A stretch of 64,000 nt of DNA from Paragonimus skrjabini miyazakii (Eukaryota > Platyhelminthes > Trematoda > Plagiorchiida > Troglotrematidae), in the NCBI GenBank assembly GCA_014338405.1, contig JTDE01000115.1, forward strand, positions 55,109 through 119,108. Direction: 5' to 3'. Each line of letters starts with the position of its first letter. Position 1 is the stretch's first letter. The notes beneath the pieces are model-generated. The model saw nothing but the letters and a program-made list of their open reading frames with translations. It had not been told where the DNA came from and made no database searches. Made by a program: the position numbers and the translations under genes. This document shows, piece by piece, positions 28,901-40,400 of this stretch.

Positions 28901-31900
28901 ATGGGTGCGTTATTCACCATGACGTTCCTAATGGTTGCGCCTCTCCAAGAGCAACGCTATAAGTGTCTGTAAACAGACATGTTGGTTACCAAAATGGGGA
29001 AATTTCGCGCATTACGTCAATGCCAATTGAAGTTACGTTGATCATTTGTATGCCAAACATGACAAGATATTGTAAAACATGAGATTTTGACAACACGAAG
29101 GAATGGAAATCTTTCCGTGGAAATTGTCATTTGGTCAATCTGTTATATGACACTGATCAGAAAAGACAATGTTTTACTAATCTGTACCATGGATTTTCCG
29201 CTCACATTAGCTGCGTTTCTTGAAAAGCAACGCGTACTTTTACTAACTTATACCAAAAATCTGTGTGATGCCGTTTCAGTCGACAACTTATAAAACATAG
29301 CGTTAATACGTTTGTAGACTATGATCATTGACTGTCACACTGAGCAGTTTCAACCTCTGGATATTGAATTTGTTTGGTGACAAGCTCAAGTGAAACAATT
29401 TGAATTGGGCGGGTCAAACAAACCGGAGGAACAGGGTTTTAAAGATCTCATTTGAACTGCTGAAAACATTACGTTTCATTCCCTTTTTAGTTAAGACCAA
29501 AAGCTAAGCTGTTTACAATTGCTGTCAACTGCATAAGCTTCGTTACGCAAAAGATGTGAATTTATAGCATACAACCACTTAACTTAAAACATCATACTTG
29601 TCTTTCTTAAAGACTATTCACAATGTTGTTTCACTTGGTCATCGGTGCTGTGTGCGGAAATTCATCAAATATGTCATTTGTTCAAAAAGATATCACATTA
29701 CCTATTCGAAAACACACACCGATGTAACCTGCAAATGCTTGACGTTGTTCACATTCATTGGTACTCCGAATACCTACGTTCCATGAAAACAAAACCTGTA
29801 GGCCCTGAACCAACTGCGAATTCTTATCCATAATTCAGGTTAATGTATAAAACGTGTCTGCAGATCGATGACGACGATAGAATTGTTCATTTATTTAGTT
29901 GTTACGTTTGTTCCTCCAGAATGGTCAATACCACAGTACTTTTAAATAAAAGACCATTCGCATATGTTTTCAATCATTGTCTGCATTGTCATCTAGGCGT
30001 TAGACAACATTAGGTATTGTTTTCGTATATCAAGATGGTTTCACTGAGGCTGGATATTCTTCCGTTTTCTGCATTATTTTTTTTTCTTATCATGGATCAT
30101 TTAGTTCTGTCGTTTACATGTTTCCTTATTTGATGAATCGTTCGTTGTTTGTTACTTTGAAGTTGTTGTGACAGGATGCCTCATATTTAATTACATACTT
30201 ATAACTCCACACAAAAGCCATTCAATGGAATTAATTGAATTGGTCTATGCTGTTAGTAACTTGTGAAGGCAGATTCGAAAATACGTATATATCCAAATAA
30301 TGTAAAAATTTACTTACTAGAAATGGAAAGCATTTTTCTACAATATCTCCTGGTTTCTCCTAGATTTTAATGACACTTCGTAGTTGGTCATTTGAATATG
30401 CGTATAACACATGCGACAGGGCGCAGTGTTAGGCAATAGCTTGCCGCCAGACAAACTGATCTTGCAGTTACGAATATCATTACCGAAGGTTTAAAACACC
30501 ACGTAACATCCATGTTAGGATTAGCCATGTCAGGTTTATGCAAAATCAAGCTTGACTGATGGTTTTGTATTAACTTTTTACGTAATCATATGCATTTAAC
30601 CAATGTCATCAGAAGTATTGTCCATCCCGGTTACCAAACAGATGTGTACATCTATCTCATTGATCCTTTTAACAACAGTAGAATCGGAAGTGCAACTGAA
30701 AAGAAGTACACGCAGTGTTACACAGTTTGTAAAACGACGACTTCCCAGAAGGCCGATTCGATCGATTTACGTTGCACAGTATGCTAGTTACACGATAGTT
30801 TTGTTAATTTTAAGCATGTTGTTAACAAAAAGCCACACCTGCTTACACTCTGTTAGTTTATTTCAAATGCGTGTTTCAATGGCTACCGCTTGCAACCTTG
30901 TAGATTATCATACTTGTAGCAACAAATATGGTCTCCTTTGCAAATCTAACAATCGTTTTAAATCACAGAAACGGTTTACTTATTAACTCGCGGAGGCTGG
31001 TGGGTGAGTGGAATAGAATTGGTTGAAATGCAGGCAAGTTGAATTTGTGTTCATTTGTTAGTTAGCACAAAGTAAATAAATCTTTATCCTGTTTTTTGTA
31101 ATCCAACATAATGGCTGACCATAATAGTTGACTATGTCTAGGCAGAAACGTTTGATAAATCTGGGGACTGTAGATTGTAATAAGTAAATATGTTTGAGTT
31201 AGTTTACTTTGTGACACACAAACATAACGATTCCTTGTCTTTCGGCCAGCAAAAATTAATGGCATTATGAAATCATTATGGATAATGATCGCGAAACAAC
31301 CGCATACATCACATTTTCAGTTAATCAATTGGAAGTAATACGTGCCAAACTCCCTACTGTCACTTTGGCATATTCGCCAAGCTATCACGACACTATCATG
31401 ACATTGATAACTTCCGCAAATGGCTTCAATACCACCACAAATAGAAGATGTATCTTTTGCAAAACCTCTACAAATGAATCGCATTATCGTTAACTTAACA
31501 AAGATGAACCTGAAATACAAAACTGATTGGTCAGTTAACAAAAACGGAAACCTGAGGACAGATGTATAATAATTACTGTGGACATAAAAATCCTCAGGAG
31601 ATGGGAATTATGTTACCATTGGATGGGTTGTTAGGCACACTCTCCAAATTCTGGTTGCGCATGACAAAGTTCGAAGGATAATACAAACATATGCTTGGAA
31701 TAATGTGAGTACAAATCATTTCGATAAGATTGGTTACATGATTGTTACCCCCGGGGTGATAAAATTGTCTAACGAGCAACCTATATAAGATTTTAATTAT
31801 ACGACGCCTAGTCAAAATTCAAGACTTGGGTTCCATGTGGTGAATTAGTCAATGGACTCAAGCCTTATAAAATAATCATTAACGCTTACCGTAAGGCTTC

Positions 31901-32468
31901 TTTATGGTAAACCAAGGCAGTAGTAAAACATATACTGAATACTTCTGTGCATTTCACTTAGTCAGACTGTGAGAAAATGGAATTTACAATCCACTTTAAA
32001 TATAGGATAACGGAACGGAAAATTAAAACTCGTAATCTTGAGTTGTACATCAGCGGACTGTGTTGATAGTTTGAGCAGTAAAATTGATTAATTTGAAATT
32101 ATATTTTGTTTGTAAAGCCCTAAAACAGTTTTGGAATCAAGAATTGTTCTTTATTGACAGCCTGTTGGTTGACATTGTGCAGCGAACGGTTGCTCTGGAG
32201 CTCACAACAGATAGCGGGCTTAAGATCTAGTCATTCTTAACCTTTAGTGGTGTTGTGATGAAAGTAATAATCAGTTTCTTAGTTTGTATCTACATCAGGT
32301 GGGTCGAATGTCGGAACGAAAGGACACATTATAGTTAGAAGTCTGCGCAAATTTTGGAATACTTTCAGGCTAAGGTCACAAGAACAAATTTCAGCCTGCT
32401 TTTCATGTTCCATTTTGATCGAAACCCCCGGATGCTGGTTTCACTTGATTGTTTTGGCTTTTGTTCAG
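25969..32468 (+). other. Intron 3 (about 6.5 kb), one doubtful cassette exon
   Basis: The donor phase of exon 3 (1) and the acceptor phase of exon 4 (1) match directly, so no exon is required here. A possible cassette exon at 30679-30778 is listed separately. Other open frames (26413-26685, 29087-29293, 31278-31493) lack paired splice sites or coding character. No repeat or RNA gene was recognised. Confidence 0.5.
30679..30778 (+). CDS. Candidate cassette exon (doubtful)
   Basis: After AACAACAG an open frame reads IESEVQLKRSTRSVTQFVKR and continues RLPRRPIRSIYVA, a very basic peptide, up to a possible donor CA|gtatgc. It enters in phase 1, as exon 3 requires, but exits in phase 2, whereas exon 4 needs phase 1. 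A weaker donor seven bases on (GCTA|gttaca, exon end 30785) would restore the phase. The acceptor lacks a clear pyrimidine tract. It could be an alternative exon, a lost exon, or chance. Confidence 0.22.
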
Positions 32469-32770
32469 TTGTTGGCTACATGTACCAATTCGGTGTCTGG
32501 GACGATCGCGCACCAGTGCTGGATCCGAGGTTACCGATTGCCATGTGCGACTCCGTTGGATTGCTCGACACGAAACGTGGTACAGTGATAGCAAACCCCC
32601 CTGAGTGGCACCATGCTGAGGTTGGCTTGGAAACACCCGTAAACAGTCAAGCACCATTGGTTCGTGGCCGCATTGTCGCATGCCTACAGCGTTTCACACA
32701 ACACAGTTCAGCCAGTGGAAAGCCGCTGCATCGAAGCACATATGTCCAGCAAACCAGACTAGTTCGACAG
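32469..32770 (+). CDS. Exon 4 of RasGEF gene (N-terminal extension, residues 394-494)
   Basis: A strong pyrimidine-rich acceptor (GGCTTTTGTTCAG) precedes 32469. The donor is CGACAG|gttcgt. The 302-nt exon enters in phase 1 and exits in phase 0. It encodes a compact, folded-looking peptide with many aromatic, Gly and Pro residues: VGYMYQFGVWDDRAPVLDPR, then LPIAMCDSVGLL, PPEWHHAEVGL and RFTQHSSASGKPLHRST. Codon third positions are richer in G and C than the surrounding intron. I do not recognise the fold. It differs clearly from the polar exons 2 and 3 and may be the only structured unit in the extension. A second frame is also open for the first 44 codons, but only this one reaches the donor and keeps phase with exon 5. 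Confidence 0.72.
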
Positions 32771-34022
32771 GTTCGTGAAGTTAACGACTGAATTTACGAA
32801 TAAGCAGTTTTCGATTACTAACGAGAGTTGGTTAGGTCAGGCCAACATGTCACTGCAAAATGTTTGGAGACAACGTTTAACACATTATATATGCCTTTTG
32901 GGAACAATTCTTAGTTTGACATAGTGCACAGTTAAACTATTTTCCTTGACCTAGTTGCAAACTTTGATAACTCTTAACACTCTCATTATAAAAGCCTGTC
33001 AAACATGAATAAACGAACATCTTCCGACTAAACAAATAGACGCAGTACATTTTCTCAATTGCTGACACACGTTCTCCCCTGGCTACAGTAATTTTACCTG
33101 ACCTGAGGTAACAATCTTGTCCGAGGAGACGAACAAGGTAACTGGCTGCTGAGCGATAGTAGCAAAATAAGCCGTTTAACTGACTCCGTTTAACTGACAT
33201 GTAGCCCCGTTTGGAGCTCTACAGGTCGGATTAGTCACAGACGGATGAGTTTCTAATTCTGTAGACCAGGGATGATCAAGTCTGTCGTATACAGTATCGC
33301 ATTTGTTACATTTGTTACCATTTTCTGTCAACGAGTAAACGTTCCTGCAGTCTACCGTTGATTGGCACAAGAAATGGCAGTTCTTAAATTGTGTTAAATT
33401 TGAGTATTGAAAATGGAGCACCACTCACATTGGATGAAAAGTTTTGCTTTCAAGCAGGCAGTTTAGCTGGCTCATTTTGAAGTGAAAGGTTTGAATTGTG
33501 ATTTTATTTGTCGATAGCATTTGTGAATAGCCTAGCCACGAACGTGGTTTATCTTTCGTCCCATTTGCTTGTTGAGGTAGCTGGTTAACTACTACTAATT
33601 CAACTTCACATCAAACTTGCTCGAAACATATTCATACGCCAAACGACTGTATTTCGTGTCCTCCCTGAAAAGAGTGCTAGTTTTAAACAACTGACCTTAA
33701 TGAACGGAGTCAGGAGTGCTTTCGCTTAGTTATTGAGATTTAGAGACTAGTTATTACAGTTGGTCGTGACTTCTACACCAAGACGAGGCTTTCTTTCGGT
33801 CACCTTCGAATGGAACGCCCAACTATAGTTTTGTCCCCTTGAGTGAATGTCCTAATTGCATGTTCTTTACTGGACGAGAAGTATTAATTCAGTTAGGTGG
33901 CTCTGAAGCGGACTTGCCAAAGAATACCTGAGAAGAAGATGAATAGATGGTTAATACGATAGTATATGGTATGTATATATATATATATGTATACGGCACA
34001 CAGCACTGCGTACTATTTACAG

Positions 34023-34131
34023 GCGACGTTCACGTTATTGAGGCATGGGTCACTAAGTGGCCGACGGGCACCAACAGGACAGTTGGTGTGTCACCTTTCC
34101 AATGAACAGTCACGCCCCTCTTTTCAGGCAG
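34023..34131 (+). CDS. Exon 5 of RasGEF gene (N-terminal extension, residues 495-530)
   Basis: This is a short 109-nt exon with a clear acceptor (TACTATTTACAG|GCGACG) and a strong donor (GGCAG|gtaaat). It enters in phase 0 and exits in phase 1. It encodes ATFTLLRHGSLSGRRAPTGQ followed by LVCHLSNEQSRPSFQA. RHGSLSG and GRRAPTG resemble basophilic phosphorylation or docking sites, but no domain is recognised. Phase agrees with exon 4. Its link to exon 6 depends on which of two adjacent acceptors exon 6 uses. A dinucleotide TA run at about 33969-33990 lies in the intron just upstream. Confidence 0.65.
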
Positions 34132-37074
34132 GTAAATGTGGGACGAACATTCTGACAATAATTTGGGCGTGCCTAGTGTACTGTCGAAGTTGTGGCTATA
34201 AAAACTGTTGCCTAAACATTGGGTGGTATATAGCAAAAATCTAGATGGTTGCAAGGAATTACACATTTGCCAGGCTCTAACTGAAACGAAACGCGCGTAT
34301 AATGTTTCTTTTCAGAAAGGTTCGGTTCAACAGTTTTTATGAATTTAAAACTGTGACCAAACCCGGAGGATATGCACTTTTGTAGCCAACAATTCGATTA
34401 GCATTTGGCATACCAACCCATGTCGTCGGTCCAATAAAACGTCACATCTATGGGATTACTCACACACCATTGGGTTTCATACCGATCCACAACTGATCCT
34501 TTCGATGATCATGTTAGTTCCAACTCTACACAACAGAACTGTCCGCATCAAATATTTTTTTCGTAACGTAATGTAGCAAGTCCCATTGGGATGCCTTGTG
34601 GAAATACTGAAGTGGAATACGACTGAGTTGATATCAGATCGTTTCCTCCGTATATTGGAACATTGTAGTGGATAGGCGGATGTAGCACGAAAGAAGGAGA
34701 ATTAGGATTTTGTGAGAAACTGCTTTGGATTAGCTTTCTAACATAAGTATTTTACTACAGTTTTATATAATGTTTATTAGCAGGCTATTAAAATATCAGA
34801 GGAACTCGTTACTGTACCAGTTTCAACTTGATAGACTATGCAATTTTATTGTTTAAATGAAATTAATGACCACATATTCCAAGGGTTTCATCATGCTTTG
34901 AAGTAACCTTGCGTGTTATTTTTCCCAAATCAGCGCCGTAAGGTTCCTGTTAAAAAGAAGGAAACATTTTTCAGCAGTTTTTCAAAGTGTATGACGTTCT
35001 GTAGTTGGTTACTTGTTGCAGGCATTATTAACCGTAATGCTTTAAAACTGCACGTGACATGCTGGACGGTCCTACGATGAATTTGCGATGTGTACAATTT
35101 ATGTGTGACAAAGTAGTGCCAGGTTACTGCCATTAACATTCAGTTACAGCACAATGGTCCTAACATCTAAGAGGACTTCATCAGGTTGTAAGGGAAAAAG
35201 CTTTATGCTCATGATGTTTTTAAACTCACAGTTACCGTCCCATGGTATATAACCCTCTATTTTCGTAGGAACTTTTCCCGAGAAATTTGAAGCAAAGCAC
35301 AAACAGCTTCAAAGCCCTTAGCTTTGTGTAAAGTTGTACACCTATGCAGGTACTGAATGAATGTAAATGAAAATTCGCACGGTTTATGGGTTTGAAATTC
35401 AAATTTTTATTATCCTGTCCGAAATTTCATTGTGTATTATTTGATATATATGCCTTTTTCTCACAGAACAAAAGCGAGACACTTTCATTTTTTCTGTAAA
35501 ACTGAGGGAATTAATTCCAGATTTCGAACAACAGGTTGCACACATTCCCTGAAATTAAATGTGCATTACCGCAAGAAATCTAAATCCGGAAGAAAGGGCT
35601 GGATGTAATAAGATAAACCAAACGCTCATGCTTGCATGTCGTGGATTCTCAAAATTCAGGCGTATTTATGAATATCTAATTCTTGATCCATCGACTGTGT
35701 CGGTTCACTGAAGCTTAGCAGTCAGTTCATTTCAAATGTATTACGTTGTAAGCGAAACCCTTTCATTTAGTTGCACTATTGTTGAGTTAGTTATTCCAAG
35801 ATTGTTGTAATTCTTTAATATTTTCTTCTTTCATTTGAACATAAACATGTGCCCTTCATACACGCAGATGGTAACAACGAACGTTTTACTGAGGTAATCA
35901 TTAAGGGTTCAGCAGCACCATAGCTCGTTTCATCGTTGTTATCCAGTATGGTGGACTACCAGATTAATACAGCCGTGCGTATGGAAACCAAAAAATAATA
36001 ACCGGGAAATCTGAAACAGTGTTTTTTCCTGAAAATACTGTAATTCAAACAAATTATGAATTGTGCGGTTTTCTCGAGTTTCTTTTATCTCGGTTTTTCC
36101 GTAGCGCAAAAATCAGAAGATCAATTCAGCTACCAATGGTGTCAACGTTGACTCACAACTTCCATTCACGGCCAAATCAGACTTTCACCAAGGTTTGCCA
36201 TTGGATACTGGTCCAGAACTTCCAAACGGTCCGAATAGCTTCAAAAAGTAAACAACTGTCTTGATTAATAGATTCAAATGTAAACTGTTGTACAAATATA
36301 CAAAAATTCTGGTGGTATGTAAGTTGTCGGTAAGTGTTAAAGTCTGTTCAGTCGACATGAGTGGTTTTTGTCTGTTGTAGTGTTGGTATTCTGTTTGATT
36401 AAAATTTGTCTGTTTGATTGGTTGCCATGGACTTTTGGGGCAACGCTGCCGAATAGACGCCAGCGGGTGACTCCGCCACCGGCGATCGGTGTAAGTGGAA
36501 ATTTTGACACTGAGCGAGCAATCGTTGCGACTAGCTTGATGCAGCTCTAGTAAATAGGGCAAACAACTTCGGCAGGAATGTCCGTGTCCCTGATAAGGGT
36601 GAACGGAGTATTGTCCCGAAAAACACGCAGGAAATTCAGGCTAAACCTACGATGCACCGGCACACTGCACATATTTTGTAACATTTGTTGATAATCGAAG
36701 GAATTCATTTTGCTACTAATCGTCTGTGTTAAGTGCGGTTCAGTATGGTTGTGAGGGACTGTGACGTAAATTTTATGAACAGTCTCATGTTAAAAGTTTC
36801 TATTATCCCGGTATTCGTTATAACCGATAAGTTCGAAACCCATCTATACACTATTATGCAGTTTTTAAAAAAGTGGAATGTGTTTACATCAGCGACGAAG
36901 GACAATGTAACAATAACGTCAATAGAATATGACGCTACATCTCACGCTGGTATAATTTGATTTAACAAATGAGTTCTAGTTATAATTATGCAGGTTTACT
37001 TTGCGCGAACTACTATAAATAACATGTGCCCATATATGATGCCTATCTATTTTTTCTCAACTCTGTCAACAGAG
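34132..37074 (+). other. Intron 5 (about 2.9 kb), one doubtful cassette exon
   Basis: No required exon was found. The interval holds a possible cassette exon at 36381-36490 (listed separately). No repeat or RNA gene was recognised. Confidence 0.45.
36381..36490 (+). CDS. Candidate cassette exon (doubtful, excellent donor)
   Basis: The acceptor GTCTGTTGTAG follows a T-rich tract and the donor GGT|gtaagt is a perfect intronic match. The frame enters in phase 1, as exon 5 requires, and reads VLVFCLIKICLFDWLPWTFG, then ATLPNRRQRVTPPPAIG. The second half is GC-rich and coding-like. It exits in phase 0, which neither acceptor of exon 6 accepts. It may be real with a further small exon missing, an alternative exon that truncates the protein, or chance. 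If used, it would add a hydrophobic 15-18 residue stretch. Confidence 0.3.
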
Positions 37075-37433
37075 CTACCGATGATATGCTGGGGTGCGTT
37101 GCAGAGCCGGGAAACCAAAGTGCAAAATTTGCATACTGTGGCCCTGATCGGTTGCAACTCCTTCAGTCAATCTGTCCGTCGGCCGCTGCTGCCACCATCT
37201 TACTTGGAAGACAGCTTTCCAACAGAAGACCGACAGCTGCAAACGAAGAATGTGACTATGATGAACTCAATGAACAAAACCAGTACTGTCTCGGTGAAAC
37301 AAGAGTGTTGGTTACTGCAACTTCGTGGTGTCCTTCTGCACTGATTGCACATGACTTATCTTCCCACCTAGTGTTTAATACTACGGAGGGCAACAGTAAT
37401 TCCGATGTGACGATGGAATCTGATGTCTCGAAA
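37075..37433 (+). CDS. Exon 6 of RasGEF gene (end of N-terminal extension, residues 531-650)
   Basis: The interval has a T-rich tract followed by CAACAGAG, giving two AGs two bases apart, and a donor TCGAAA|gtacgg. Joining exon 5 (phase 1) to 37075 gives the frame ATDDMLGCVAEPGNQSAKF through to ESDVSK, ending in phase 0 as exon 7 requires. The 359-nt exon includes an acidic stretch (EECDYDELNEQNQ) and a Ser/Asn/Thr-rich end. No domain is recognised. The more canonical AG, two bases earlier (exon start 37073), would shift to a second open frame that stops at TGA 37342-37344 and would lose the whole GEF. The exon is therefore likely, but its exact 5' end is uncertain. Confidence 0.58.
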
Positions 37434-40400
37434 GTACGGCTTGCCAGGAAGAGTGATTAGTGAAAGAATTGAATTTTATAAACAGCTGCTCTTGGTAATC
37501 CCCATCAGACTTCGGGAATTATAAACCATTCATATAAAAACCTAAGGCACCTTTGGCAACAGAAATCTCACAGAACGGAGCGTTGCTGATGGGGTCAATA
37601 GTTACAAAATAGTAGTTCATGAACCTCTTATGATGAGTGTGGTTAAAGGCATTCAGTTGTTCATGTTTGGTTGGATTTCAAGTGGATCGCGGATAAATGG
37701 AAAAGAAAAACTGATTCTGAGTACACCGTATTGGATAGCATTGTTTGATAACAACACTATCTGTTGTTAGCAATAGGAACACTGATCGGTACCAAACAAG
37801 CTCGTTCGAATGGATACAAACACCTTCATTTACTCAGCATCATTATCATAAGAAACCGTCTCTACAGTTGTTTACGGATTACCACTGGTAGTCACCTTAA
37901 AGTTTCCTCACTGCAACCGACCTGTCATTTTTAGGTGAATGATTAGATACATAAATAATGAGTGAATTCGAACTTGCTCTCTTTAACAAGTAACATCAGT
38001 TACTTGTGCATGCTCAGTAAAATGATAAACGTTTGCCAACGTATCTAAATGTTATTTGCATCCAGAAAGCGTAAGATAGTTTATCTCGCTAACACCCTCG
38101 TTGTTATTTGACAATGGAATTTACTTTTTCAGTCTGTTTTGACTAAATGTTTCATTTATGCAATGTGGTTAGTCAAGTTAACTGTTCCAACTGCAGATTC
38201 CTTGTGCTACTTGCGACGAGCAACATAATTTTCGTGGTAATTTAAAGAAACACTATGTGCATCGTTTGCTGCAAGCCATATTCTGATAGGTGATTGACTG
38301 ATGACAGGTATGTTAATGGGTTAAAACCCGTTGTTATCTTGTACTTGGAGATCTAAACCCAATTTAGAATGTGCGCAAGTGAATCCCGCTAACATGAACT
38401 GGGCATTGTTATCGTCTGGAATTAAAAGAAGTGTAGCATATTTGTAGTGCGTGTTGAACAGTAAAAACGGCGGTGGTCAGGCCACTAGGCAGCCAACCTG
38501 TTTCGAACCGGCTGTTGTTGGGTCATTTTAGCTGTAAAATTGGTTTTCCGAATTCAACTTGAAGAGCGAAAATATGGAATAGTAATTGTTTCCAATTTGT
38601 TCATAGGAACTTCAATATTGCATTGTTTGTTTTAGATATGACCGAAGGGGCACGTGATCGTTTCGTGTAGTGAAGCGGTGGTAAATAAATGGTAAAAAGC
38701 AAGGCGATTATTTTGCGATTATTGATTATGGCTAACTCATCTCAGTTCCTGAAAGTGAGAGTTTTCTTTAAACCCAGTGGCAGCAGCCATGTTTCAAAGA
38801 TTTCAGAATCTACATGGATAAATTTACACCTAGAGTTCTGAAGGCTAATCTTCCATTCCAACTAGTCCTAGATAAACAGTATCATATGAACCACTGGGTA
38901 AGAGAGTATATAGACTACATGTTGTATTTGTTGAGGCCTTTCAGTAGTGCATGTTCCCGTTCAGACATTAAAGTGGATTCCAGTCCTCAGGCTTGAGCGG
39001 TGGAGCACTGAACACTCTGTTCGACTTACCTCACAGCAGACCATTTCCTAGATTCATGTGCTGCATACCGTAAGAAGATTTTCAGGGTATTTTCACTCTT
39101 TAGGGAGGAAAGTCAAAATGTCTTCTTGCTTCTGTTAAGTTATTTCAGTGATATCAAACACCAATGAATGACTGTGATGGTTTGGTCAGGCAGAATGTAA
39201 GGTAAATAGAGGAGCATTCAACCGCAAACTCATAAGTACAGTGAAAATTATGTTTGCAAAATAATGACTACCGTGTGATTCAAACCTATTGACTTAACTT
39301 ACTACATTTCACAGAATTGTAACGGTAACAGTCAAGTTTATTGTTCTGTAGCTTTCAACCGTTGCAAACTAATGTTTGCATTATACGTAGTGTGATTTAT
39401 ACGAACTTGTTAGTTAGAGCCTAACTACCAGAAAAACAACTGCATTATATATCAGACAACCTTCTTGGCAAACCTGAACCCGCCAGTTACATGGCTGACT
39501 GAATTTAATTAACCACTGAGTGTGGTATATGTGGGTTAGCATAGCCAGTATGTTCCTTCCTACCTATCCATCTGTCCGTAGTTTTGTGTGTTTTTGTTGG
39601 GAATTCTGCAATTGAGAAAACTCAAACGACCGATTCTGCGGTGGAAAAAATTTAATTTCCGTAATACACAGAAGATATAACAAATAACTGAAAATTGGCG
39701 ATGGCCAACATGTAAATGATGAACGCAGAAATCATCTTCCATGACAGGAAGTGAGGTTACTTTTATTTTTGGCTCACTTACTAAGTATAACCACTTCAGC
39801 GTCAAGTTTTCATTGTGAGATATCTTCAGCAACTGTCGATCTGAGAAATAAACCATATACCGTTATTGTTCTATTGTAACTGTTTTTGTCTCAACTAAAA
39901 GGCTTCATTTTCATCCTGACATGCACTTGACAAGTAACTTATAGATAACAGACAGTATACTGCTTCAATCTTCTCTAGGAAACGGTGGCTTATGTTTACA
40001 ATCATCGCGTTAATGGTCCCCATAATTGCCCGATCGCAGTTAGGGTAAAATTGTGCACGAACTATTTAGGAAGTTGAATTTCGTCAAAGATTATCGTTTA
40101 CCTTCATATACCTTATATGCCGTGGCACTATCTTACCGAAATCCGGAAATAATCTATTGTTTTCGGACAGCGACTGAGAATACAATCCGCTGTGCGATAT
40201 TGCTGTGGGCTATTAAATATAGATCCTAAGTAACAAAATGATTGTTCCAACTAATCTGTTGAAGTTGAAAAAAAACATCCTTCTTAAATTGCAATCTGTC
40301 AGTTCGTTAGCTTTTAGAGCTGAAACGGAAATCACAGTAGAGTTGATATCGATCAGTTGAACTTGAACTAAAGGCGACCAGATTACTTACCGAAAATTTC

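Noticed and set aside
33969..33990. TA dinucleotide run
   Set aside because: A short simple repeat just upstream of exon 5, of no evident function.
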